A program made the translations under genes and the position numbers. 34,368 nucleotides of DNA from Richelia sp. SL_2_1 (GTDB taxonomy: Bacteria; Cyanobacteriota; Cyanobacteriia; Cyanobacteriales; Nostocaceae), in assembly GCA_012033205.1 (NCBI GenBank), contig JAAUSO010000065.1:1-34368 (forward strand). Reading direction: 5' to 3'. Position 1 is the stretch's first letter; every line of letters starts with the position of its first letter. Below, piece after piece: positions 8,787 through 15,539 of the stretch. The notes beneath the pieces are model-generated. The model had not been told where the DNA came from. It saw only the letters and a list, made by a program, of their open reading frames with translations, and did not search any database.

Positions 8787-10598
8787 ATGCAAGCAGGCTT
8801 AAAAGAAAAATTACAAAGTACGCAGCGTCTATTGCCTGCTTTGCGATTAGTGTGGCAAAGTAGCCCTCGTTGGACAATCGCCCGTGTAATCATCCTTGTT
8901 GTTCAAGGTGTATTGCCAGTAATCTCAATTTATCTCGCCAAACTAATTATAGATACAGTCGCTGCCAGCCTCACCGCTGACGATAAAGCCGCAGCTTTTA
9001 ATAATGTGATATTTTTTGTTGTTCTAGCAGCAGCAGCGACATTATTAACTAACCTGGCTACCTCCCTCGCCCAATTAGTTACTAGCGCTCATTCCCAACG
9101 AGTAACTGATTATATGCAGGGAATAATCCAAGCTAAATCAATCGCAGCCGATTTAGAGTACTACGAAAATCCACTGTATTATGATGTATTGCAAAGAGCG
9201 CAACAAGAAGCACCTTACCGACCTCCCCAAATCCTCAATCGTTTGGCAGATGCTGGACAAAATGCAATTTCTTTGGTAGGGATGATTACTTTGTTACTGT
9301 CGCTGCACTGGGGAATACCCGGTGTTCTGTTTATTGTTTCCCTTCCGGCGATGTTAGTACGGGTGAAATATTCTCGGATTTTGTATAAATGGCAGCGGAA
9401 AGTTACACCAATGGAGCGTCAAGCAGGATACATCGGCTATATGCTGACAGTAGACCAATTTGCCAAAGAAATTCGGCTATTTAACTTAGGTAATCACTTC
9501 AGTCAGTGGTATCTTCGCATCCGCCGACAGATATATAAAGAAAGTCTGGCGATTTTAACCGGACGTTCTTTAGCTAACTTTACTGTAGAGGCGATCGCCG
9601 GTATTCTGATATTTATAATTTATTCCTATATCATCTACCAAACTATCAATGGTGTGCTGCAATTAGGGGATTTAGTGCTGTACTATCAAGCCTTACAGCG
9701 GGGACAGGGTAATATTAAAGGCTTATTGAACAGCTTATCTGCACTTTATGAAGATAACTTGTTTCTGGCAAATCTTTACGAATTCCTTGACATTGAGCCC
9801 AAGTTAATTGACCCACCAAACCCCAAACCAATTCCTCATCCGTTCAAAACTGGGATTGAATTTGAAAATGTCGGTTTTCAATACTCTACCACTACCCGCA
9901 AAGCGCTGAGAAATATTAACCTGACAATTAAACCGGGGGAAGTAGTAGCCTTAGTGGGGGAAAATGGTTCTGGTAAAACTACTTTAATTAAACTTTTATG
10001 TAGACTGTACGACCCCACATCAGGCAGAATCACCATTGATGGTATCGATCTAAGTCAATTTAAAACAGAAGAATTACGCCGTCAAATCAGCGTGATTTTT
10101 CAAGATTATGCCAAATATCATTTTACCGCCCAAGAAAATATCTGGTTGGGAAACATCGACTTACCACCGCACAGCGACAGTATCATTGAAGCAGCCCGTC
10201 GTTCTGGAGCCGATGACGTAATTACGAAATTACCCAAAGGTTACGATACTATTTTGGGTAAATTATTTGACAAAGGCGAAGAACTAAGTATCGGTCAGTG
10301 GCAGAAAGTTGCTTTAGCGCGGGCATTTTTGCGAGATTCCCAGCTAATTGTTTTGGATGAACCCACCAGCGCAATGGACCCCAAAGCCGAGTATGAGGTA
10401 TTTGAAAAGTTTCGTCAATTAATTAAAAATCAATCCGCCATTTTGATCAGTCATCGTTTATCTACCGTAAGAATGGCTGACCGGATATACGTAATGGATA
10501 ATGGAACAATCGTCGAAAGTGGAACCCACAACGAACTGATGGAATTAAAGGGTACTTATGCTCATTTATTTGAGATTCAAGCGAGTCAGTATATTTGA
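8787..10598 (+). CDS. ABC exporter (permease-ATPase), RiPP cluster transporter
   Basis: The 603-aa half-transporter has an N-terminal transmembrane domain (about 1-330, hydrophobic helices at about 35-55, 70-95, 150-185 and 255-285). The nucleotide-binding domain has Walker A GENGSGKTT (391-399), signature LSIGQ (500-504), Walker B LIVLDE (520-525) and the switch His556 (ISHRLSTV). No peptidase C39 domain precedes it, so it exports a finished product rather than cleaving a leader. This is the usual form of the lasso-peptide D protein, which pumps the mature peptide out and can give self-immunity. The other cluster genes follow after a 480-base gap containing a TnpB remnant, so the exporter has probably been separated from its operon by insertion. 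A polysaccharide or lipid substrate cannot be excluded. Confidence 0.9.
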   Translation: MQAGLKEKLQSTQRLLPALRLVWQSSPRWTIARVIILVVQGVLPVISIYLAKLIIDTVAASLTADDKAAAFNNVIFFVVLAAAATLLTNLATSLAQLVTSAHSQRVTDYMQGIIQAKSIAADLEYYENPLYYDVLQRAQQEAPYRPPQILNRLADAGQNAISLVGMITLLLSLHWGIPGVLFIVSLPAMLVRVKYSRILYKWQRKVTPMERQAGYIGYMLTVDQFAKEIRLFNLGNHFSQWYLRIRRQIYKESLAILTGRSLANFTVEAIAGILIFIIYSYIIYQTINGVLQLGDLVLYYQALQRGQGNIKGLLNSLSALYEDNLFLANLYEFLDIEPKLIDPPNPKPIPHPFKTGIEFENVGFQYSTTTRKALRNINLTIKPGEVVALVGENGSGKTTLIKLLCRLYDPTSGRITIDGIDLSQFKTEELRRQISVIFQDYAKYHFTAQENIWLGNIDLPPHSDSIIEAARRSGADDVITKLPKGYDTILGKLFDKGEELSIGQWQKVALARAFLRDSQLIVLDEPTSAMDPKAEYEVFEKFRQLIKNQSAILISHRLSTVRMADRIYVMDNGTIVESGTHNELMELKGTYAHLFEIQASQYI

Positions 10599-10604
10599 CA
10601 TTCT

Positions 10605-10625
10605 CCCCGACGTAAACGTGCGGGG
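10605..10625. mobile_element. Hairpin end of an IS200/IS605-type element
   Basis: CCCCG-ACGT-AA-ACGT-GCGGGG forms a near-perfect hairpin a few bases after the exporter stop codon and about ten bases beyond the TnpB stop. Subterminal hairpins of this kind mark the right end of IS200/IS605 elements and also overlap the guide-RNA region of TnpB systems. Only this end is seen; the left end and tnpA are missing. Confidence 0.65.
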
Positions 10626-10635
10626 ATTCCAGGAA

Positions 10636-10823
10636 TCACTTCTTGGAATTCCTCTTTCCACGACTCGACTTACTTGAAGGAGTTTCCCCACTCAAACAGA
10701 GGTCGATGTCTCCAGAGGCGTTAGTTCCGACGTCACCCGCCGTACTTAGACCTTTTTCTAATATGTTGCGTGCTGCATTCCAGTCCCGGTCTTGAGTATG
10801 TCCGCAATAAGGACAAATGTTAG
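10636..10823 (-). pseudogene. TnpB C-terminal remnant (IS200/IS605 family)
   Basis: The minus strand is open from about 10823 to the TGA at 10636-10638. It encodes PNICPYCGHTQDRDWNAARN followed by ILEKGLSTAGDVGTNASGD and a Ser/Lys-rich tail. CPYCG is the second half of the TnpB zinc finger, and RDWNAARNIL is the last RuvC motif with its conserved Asp. About 60 of the usual 400 residues remain, so it cannot be an active nuclease. The upstream part is cut off exactly where the dispersed repeat at 10828-10872 begins. It lies antisense between the exporter and B1. Confidence 0.85.
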
Positions 10824-10827
10824 GAGA

Positions 10828-10872
10828 GGGGTTAAGAGGGCGGGGTGAGGTAAAATTTGTATTGCACCCAAG
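10828..10872. repeat. Right half of a dispersed repeat shared with the window end
   Basis: From GGGGTTAAGAG through GGCGGGGTGAGGTAAAATTT to GCACCCAAG, this matches 34323-34368 apart from one G. The copy at 34287-34368 has both inverted arms; here only the right arm is kept, directly beside the truncated TnpB gene. Confidence 0.9.
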
Positions 10873-11080
10873 TGAAAACCGCTATATGTAGATGCCTTGA
10901 GTTTGTGAGAAGTCGGGTTTTTATTTTATAAATTCATCAACTTTATAAAGACGCAATAACGTAATTTTAAAGAGTAAATAAAGTGTAAAATAAAACATAG
11001 TACTACCACCACACTAGGGATTATATTTAATACAGCAAAACAAACGACACCAACCAACTAGCTTTTTTCAGTTAGAGAAA
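10873..11080. other. Probable promoter region of the RiPP operon
   Basis: This AT-rich gap precedes the B1 gene. It includes another GAGAAGTCGGGTTTTTA piece (about 10908). B1, B2 and the cyclase are tightly packed after it and the TnpB remnant lies before it, so the promoter for that operon should be here, but no clear -35/-10 pair can be assigned. Only weak GAGAAA precedes the B1 ATG. Confidence 0.4.
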
Positions 11081-11398
11081 ATGAGTTATCCACAACCCGA
11101 CCAACAGGAAATTGCAGAATCATCATTAGTAGTAGCGGCTCCAGACCAAATCTCTTCGGACTTGGGCGGCGAAGCAGTCATTTTGAATATGAAAACCGGA
11201 GTTTATCACGGTTTGAATGAAGTAGGGGCGCGAGTTTGGGATTTGATCGAGCAGCCAAAAGCTGTAAAAGAAATCAAACAGACACTTTTGGAAGAGTACG
11301 AAGTTGAGGCAGATGCTTGTACAAACGACCTGTTCTCACTACTGAATAATTTAAAAACCGCAGGGTTAATTCAAGTAATAAATGAAACTGCTGCGTAA
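11081..11398 (+). CDS. Lasso-peptide B1 protein, PqqD-like RRE
   Basis: The protein (105 aa) is a free-standing RiPP recognition element of the PqqD fold. Typical features are LGGEAVILNMKTGVYHGLNE (the β-hairpin seen in PqqD-like proteins), VGARVWDLIEQPKAV and the helical C-terminal half ending LKTAGLIQV. In lasso pathways B1 binds the YxxP part of the precursor leader and presents it to the B2 protease and the cyclase. The precursor at 13941 has that motif, so the pair is consistent. The gene overlaps B2 by 17 bases, which indicates translational coupling. Confidence 0.92.
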   Translation: MSYPQPDQQEIAESSLVVAAPDQISSDLGGEAVILNMKTGVYHGLNEVGARVWDLIEQPKAVKEIKQTLLEEYEVEADACTNDLFSLLNNLKTAGLIQVINETAA

Positions 11399-11816
11399 AC
11401 TTGGGAATCTGAGAAAAGTTGATTTTTACTTTCTATTTGTTACTTACTCTTTACTAGGAGCAGTTAGGTTAGGGTTGTGGTTACTAGAGTTTCGCATCTT
11501 ATTAAAAATAGTAAATAAACTCAGTAAGATAAAACTGCCACTTCCGAATACAACCCTGGGTAAAATTATTTGGGGAGTCAATGTTGCAACCCGCTATATG
11601 CCGGGTGGTGCAAAATGTCTAGCGCGGGCTTTAACCACACAAATATTAATGAGTCATAGTGGTTTTTCTCCCGAATTGTGCATCGGGGTTGCGAAAGCAG
11701 AGTCAGGATTAGAAGCCCACGCTTGGATTAAATATCAGGGATATGTTGTCATCGGTTATCTACCGGATCTACCACGCTACATTCAACTACCATCCCTCGA
11801 AGGAATTAAATTATGA
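11382..11816 (+). CDS. Lasso-peptide B2 leader protease (transglutaminase-like)
   Basis: The protein (144 aa) matches the Transglut_core3 type of lasso B2 enzyme: a hydrophobic N-terminal half, then RYMPGGAKCLARAL with the nucleophile Cys79, and LEAHAWIKYQG with His113. The third triad residue is less clear. The place about 12 residues after the His, where McjB-type enzymes carry Asp, is Gly here; Asp129 in YLPDLPRY is the nearest candidate. B2 removes the leader so that the new N-terminus can be cyclised. The gene overlaps B1 by 17 bases and the cyclase by four (ATGA). Confidence 0.9.
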   Translation: MKLLRKLGNLRKVDFYFLFVTYSLLGAVRLGLWLLEFRILLKIVNKLSKIKLPLPNTTLGKIIWGVNVATRYMPGGAKCLARALTTQILMSHSGFSPELCIGVAKAESGLEAHAWIKYQGYVVIGYLPDLPRYIQLPSLEGIKL

Positions 11817-13813
11817 GCGGCATCGTAGGTATTCATTACCTTGACGGTCGTCCTGTAGACCGCGAAAACTTAACAAAAATGGTTGATATATTGGCGCATC
11901 GCGGACCTGATGGTGCAGATACCTGGGTTGATGGGTGCGTCGGTTTGGGACATCGGATGTTATGGACTACTCCTGAGTCTCTGTTTGAAAAGCTGCCTTA
12001 TTGTAATCAAAGGGGTGACTTAGTAATTACAGCCGATGCTCGCATAGATAATCGTGACGAATTGATAGCTGCTTTACAGATAAATAATCGTCCTGCTGAT
12101 AAGATTGCAGATAGCGAACTGATATTGGCAGCTTACGAGAAATGGGGTGAAGATTGCCCGGAGCATTTACTAGGTGATTTTGCATTTGCGATTTGGGATG
12201 AGCGTAGGCAGATATTATTTTGCGCTCGTGATCATTTTGGGGTGAAGCCTTTTTATTATTACTCTTCTAATAATACTTTCGTTTTTGGTAGTGAGATTAA
12301 GGCAATTTTATGTTTACCACAAATACCTCGTTGTTTAAATGAGGCAAGGATTGCAGATTTTCTGTATCCGGTGATGGAAAATAAATCCATAACTTCTTAC
12401 AAAGATATTTTTCGTCTTCCTCCCGGACACAGTTTAATAGTAAGTAAGCAAAATAGTATACGCTTACATTCTTACTGGTCTCTTGAAATCGGAGAAGAAT
12501 TACGACTGAACTCTGACGAAGAATATGCGGAGGCTTTTCGAGACATATTTACTCAAGCAGTACGTTGTCGGGTGCGGAGTGCTTTTCCAGTAAGCTCTCA
12601 CTTGAGTGGTGGACTGGACTCTTCCGCAGTTAGTTGCGTAGCGCGGGACATTCTGCGCGAACAAGGCTCGCATCTGCATACTTTCTCGAATATTTTCGAT
12701 GATGTTCCTGAATGTGACGAGCGTTCTTACATTTATCCTGTTCTTAAGCAGGGTGGTTTTATCCCCCACTATGTATCTGCTGATAAATTGGGTCCTTTAT
12801 CTGAGTGGCAGCACTTTTTTCAATATATAGACGAAGCCTTTATTGGTCCGAGTCATTTTCTGCTTTGGGGACTTAACCGTGCAACTCAACAAGCAGGTAT
12901 GCGAATTTCTCTAGATGGTTTTGACGGAGACACGACTGTATCCCACGGTTCTGCATATTTCGCGGAGTTAGCGCGTCAGGGAAATTGGACTACTTTTATT
13001 GAAGAAGGCAAAGCAGTCTCCAAACATTTTGATACCTCACTTTCAGCAATTTTTCGTGAATATGGTATTAGCTATTTAGAAGAACTCGCAAAGCATGGGA
13101 AATGGTTGGATTTTGCAAAAGTAGTTCATCAGATTAGTCAACATTTCCAAGTTTTCCCTAAGAAGTTGTTTGTCTCTCATGGGCTTAAACCTCTATTACC
13201 AGAATCATTATTACAGTTTCACAAATGGCTGCGTGGAGAAAAATCTCAATTTAGAAATACTTCCTTAATTAACTCTAACTTTGCTCAAAAAAATCATCTA
13301 AATCGGCGAATTCAAGCTGAAAAAATACCAGCATCAGTTAGGGAAGACCAATGGCTTAGCCTTACCTGCGCTTTATTTACTCATACCCTGGAACTAGTAG
13401 ACCAATCCTCCGCAGCATTTTCTATTGAGTCGCGTCATCCTTTCATGGATAAACGATTAATTGAATTTTGCTTGAGCGTACCACCCGAACAAAAGCTTCA
13501 TCAAGGATGGTCTCGCATGATTATGCGTAGAGCAATGAATGGTATTCTTCCCCAAGAAATACAGTGGCGTGGCGGTAAAACCTCTATGAGTCCTAATTTT
13601 CGGCGCGGACTATTGCATTTAGACCGAAAAATTTTGGATGAGGTCGTTATTAATAACCCTACCGACATCCAAGAAATCGTGGCTTTAGAATCTCTGCATA
13701 AGTCCTATCGCGAATTTATATCTGACAAACAGATGGCAGAGGATCACTTAATGCCTGTTTGGAAAAGTGTAACCTTAGCTTTATGGCTGCGTCAAACAGA
13801 GATCAAACCATAA
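11813..13813 (+). CDS. Lasso-peptide cyclase, asparagine-synthetase-like (C protein)
   Basis: The 666-aa protein has an N-terminal glutamine-amidotransferase-like domain (about 1-215) and a C-terminal ATP-pyrophosphatase domain with SGGLDSS at 265-271. The chain begins MSGIVGI instead of MCGI, so the catalytic Cys2 of true glutamine-dependent asparagine synthetases is absent. This fits a lasso cyclase, which uses ATP to activate an Asp or Glu side chain of the core and links it to the core N-terminus without free ammonia. GAAGGA lies eight bases before the ATG, and the ATG overlaps the B2 stop. The precursor gene follows after 127 bases containing inverted repeats. A plain asparagine synthetase is unlikely given the neighbours. 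Confidence 0.9.
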   Translation: MSGIVGIHYLDGRPVDRENLTKMVDILAHRGPDGADTWVDGCVGLGHRMLWTTPESLFEKLPYCNQRGDLVITADARIDNRDELIAALQINNRPADKIADSELILAAYEKWGEDCPEHLLGDFAFAIWDERRQILFCARDHFGVKPFYYYSSNNTFVFGSEIKAILCLPQIPRCLNEARIADFLYPVMENKSITSYKDIFRLPPGHSLIVSKQNSIRLHSYWSLEIGEELRLNSDEEYAEAFRDIFTQAVRCRVRSAFPVSSHLSGGLDSSAVSCVARDILREQGSHLHTFSNIFDDVPECDERSYIYPVLKQGGFIPHYVSADKLGPLSEWQHFFQYIDEAFIGPSHFLLWGLNRATQQAGMRISLDGFDGDTTVSHGSAYFAELARQGNWTTFIEEGKAVSKHFDTSLSAIFREYGISYLEELAKHGKWLDFAKVVHQISQHFQVFPKKLFVSHGLKPLLPESLLQFHKWLRGEKSQFRNTSLINSNFAQKNHLNRRIQAEKIPASVREDQWLSLTCALFTHTLELVDQSSAAFSIESRHPFMDKRLIEFCLSVPPEQKLHQGWSRMIMRRAMNGILPQEIQWRGGKTSMSPNFRRGLLHLDRKILDEVVINNPTDIQEIVALESLHKSYREFISDKQMAEDHLMPVWKSVTLALWLRQTEIKP

Positions 13814-13858
13814 GTCGGACTAGGAGTATCGCTTTAAAAAGCTGCTCCTACCTAGACT
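13813..13858. promoter_or_regulatory. Hairpin between cyclase and precursor genes
   Basis: Directly after the cyclase stop, AGTC…TAGGAG…GCTTT pairs with AAAGC…CTCCTA…GACT in a nested inverted repeat. No T run follows, so it is not a standard terminator. It may stabilise or process the mRNA between the enzyme genes and the precursor, which often needs to be more abundant. Confidence 0.5.
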
Positions 13859-13904
13859 TAATTGGTTGAGGCTCTATGAAGTGTCACGTAATTAAGTCAA
13901 CCAA
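13855..13904. promoter_or_regulatory. Overlapping alternative inverted repeats upstream of precursor
   Basis: GACTTAATT (13855-13863) can pair with AATTAAGTC (13890-13898), and TTGGTTGA (13862-13869) can pair with TCAACCAA (13897-13904). The arms cross, so the two helices compete or form a pseudoknot-like fold. It is placed 37 bases before the precursor ATG. A regulatory role is inference only. Confidence 0.4.
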
Positions 13905-13940
13905 ACTGTAAATTAAACAACTAACAACAAGGTCACAAAC

Positions 13941-14117
13941 ATGAAAAAAGCTTACAACAGCCCTAACTTGACCGCTTACGGAAATATCGAAAGCATTACT
14001 CAAGCTTTTGGTAATGGTAGTGCTGATGATACAGTTGAAATAAATGGTAAAACTTTCAAGGGTTCCGATTTCGGTTTAAGTGGCTCCATAGATGGTATTA
14101 TTGTACCTAACCCATAA
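13941..14117 (+). CDS. Lasso-type RiPP precursor peptide
   Basis: The 58-aa ORF begins MKKAYNSPNLTAYGNIESIT. Tyr5, Pro8 and Leu10 form the Y-x-x-P-x-L leader motif, Gly14 is the usual conserved Gly, and Thr20 is the expected penultimate leader residue. AAGG lies about ten bases before the ATG. If cleavage follows Gln21, the core starts A22-F-G-N-G-S-A-D-D. Asp29 or Asp30 could then close a ring of eight or nine residues with Ala22. A start at Gly24 with Asp30 would give a seven-residue ring. The core would be about 37 residues, far longer than the usual 15-25, and ends SGSIDGIIVPNP. Its position between cyclase and kinase genes supports the call. Class membership is strong; ring size, cleavage site and topology are inferred. 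Confidence 0.85.
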   Translation: MKKAYNSPNLTAYGNIESITQAFGNGSADDTVEINGKTFKGSDFGLSGSIDGIIVPNP

Positions 14118-14148
14118 ATCAGTATAATCAGTTACATTTGTTTCATAA

Positions 14149-14200
14149 GGCTTTAAGGTGGGATATCAATCAATTATGCTATTGACACCCACCTCAAGCC
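14149..14200. promoter_or_regulatory. Long hairpin downstream of the precursor gene
   Basis: GGCTTTAAGGTGGG (14149-14162) pairs with CCCACCTCAAGCC (14188-14200), a stem of about 13 bp starting 31 bases after the precursor stop. There is no T run, so it may block 3' exonucleases rather than terminate transcription. Confidence 0.6.
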
Positions 14201-14275
14201 TAGAACCAATACCAATGGTAGACTCGACCAATTTGGTTAGCCTTACCAATAAATAACTGACAAAGTTATTTTGAG

Positions 14276-14298
14276 CATCAGGGAAGCGCTTCCTGATG
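14276..14298. promoter_or_regulatory. Second hairpin downstream of precursor
   Basis: CATCAGG-G-AAGC and GCTTCCTGATG make an almost perfect inverted repeat with one bulged G and nearly no loop. It is followed by TCTCAATTTC, a weak T-rich stretch. With the hairpin at 14149 it separates the precursor message from the kinase gene. Confidence 0.5.
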
Positions 14299-14389
14299 TC
14301 TCAATTTCTATTGAAACATCAAAATTTGTTAAAAACAGGACAAGAATCCTACAAAATTTATGTTTGTAAGTAAATACTAATACAAAAAA

Positions 14390-15259
14390 ATGTACGTTTA
14401 TACAGCTTACAATTTAGGAATCCATTCCGAACTATTCTTACCCGAACTTATCCCTACACAAAGAAAAGCAGATGTAGTTTTGCGCTTGGATAATCTCAAT
14501 AATATCCAAGAGAAAAAAAGCAATCGTGGTGATTATTTTCGGGGTAGTGTCGAAGGATTAGCTTCTTTTTTAGTTCGAGGTGGGCATGAGATTGTAATCT
14601 CACCGGAACTAGGAATAGATGAAGAAGTACTACGTCCTTTGATTTTAGGACCTATAATGTCTATAATTCTACGCCAAAGAGGATTATTAGTACTTCATGC
14701 TAGCGCAGTCAATATTAACAACCGAGCTGTGGCGTTTATGGGACATTCCGGTTGGGGTAAATCAACTTTAGTAACAGCTTTTCATCGCAAAGGTTATGAA
14801 GTTCTAACCGATGATGTTTTACCCATCCAAGTCGGTACACATAGTTCATTAGTTTTTCCTAGCTATCCCCAATTCAAGCTTTTACCCGATGCTGCAACTT
14901 CCTTGGGGCAAAATACTGAAAGTTTATCTCCCATTTTCAAGGATGCGCCAAAGCTTGCCTATCAAGTAACGAGTGGTTTTGGACAAACTCCTTTACCACT
15001 CCAGCGAATTTATGTACTGGCTAAGGGAACTCAGCATGAGATTACTAGTCTACAACCACAACAAGGGTTTGTAGAATTAATACGCCACAGCCGTGCCATG
15101 ACTTTAATCAATGCTCCAGAGTTTGTTGCCGCTCATATGCGTTTATGTGGCGAACTCATTAGTAATGTCAGCTTGTGTCGCTTTACTCGCAAACCTTCTT
15201 TAACAGACTTACCTAAGCTTATTGATTTGGTAGAGGAAGATTTGGCACAAATACAATAA
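14390..15259 (+). CDS. HPr-kinase-like protein of the RiPP cluster
   Basis: The 289-aa protein has the P-loop GHSGWGKST (118-126) preceded by LVLHASAVNINNRAVAFMG, and TDDVLPIQ further on, as in HPr kinase/phosphorylase homologues. In the paeninodin-type lasso clusters a kinase of this class phosphorylates the C-terminal Ser of the precursor. Here the precursor ends in VPNP, so that target residue is absent; internal Ser42, Ser47 and Ser49 or Thr38 would be the alternatives. True HPr kinase is unlikely because it would normally have an N-terminal regulatory domain and sit outside such a cluster. The ATG has no clear Shine-Dalgarno sequence. Confidence 0.85.
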   Translation: MYVYTAYNLGIHSELFLPELIPTQRKADVVLRLDNLNNIQEKKSNRGDYFRGSVEGLASFLVRGGHEIVISPELGIDEEVLRPLILGPIMSIILRQRGLLVLHASAVNINNRAVAFMGHSGWGKSTLVTAFHRKGYEVLTDDVLPIQVGTHSSLVFPSYPQFKLLPDAATSLGQNTESLSPIFKDAPKLAYQVTSGFGQTPLPLQRIYVLAKGTQHEITSLQPQQGFVELIRHSRAMTLINAPEFVAAHMRLCGELISNVSLCRFTRKPSLTDLPKLIDLVEEDLAQIQ

Positions 15260-15286
15260 ATTGCATAAAAATTAGAGTATTTTATT

Positions 15287-15348
15287 AAGAGCGAATGGCA
15301 ATTCTTGCATTTACTGCGCTCTTCAAAGGTATTGCCATTATATTTTTT
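15287..15348 (+). promoter_or_regulatory. Competing hairpins with T run (possible attenuator)
   Basis: AAGAGCG (15287-15293) pairs with CGCTCTT (15317-15323), and AATGGCAAT (15294-15302) pairs with ATTGCCATT (15331-15339). The arms cross, so the helices are alternatives or a pseudoknot. A run of six T follows at 15343-15348. This could be a terminator with an anti-terminator between the kinase and nucleotidyltransferase genes. The structure is seen; the role is inferred. Confidence 0.5.
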
Positions 15349-15539
15349 CCAAGTCAAAGTCATTTTATTACAATATGCTTTCTTTGTATCTACTGACAGT
15401 TGATTTACAGTAGACTTATTTATTTAATTCATATGAAAACACTATAAAGAGTGCCGAACAAAACTTTCTTTGATGAAATTTAATTTGACATAACTTTCAC
15501 ATTAAATACTAAAAACTCCTCAAACCAACAATTAAACTT

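Noticed and set aside
10636-10823. Functional TnpB nuclease
   Set aside because: Only the last zinc-finger half and the final RuvC motif remain; most of the protein is missing.
14118-14389. A second RiPP precursor after the first
   Set aside because: No start codon is followed by a Y-x-x-P leader motif; the stretch is explained by two hairpins.
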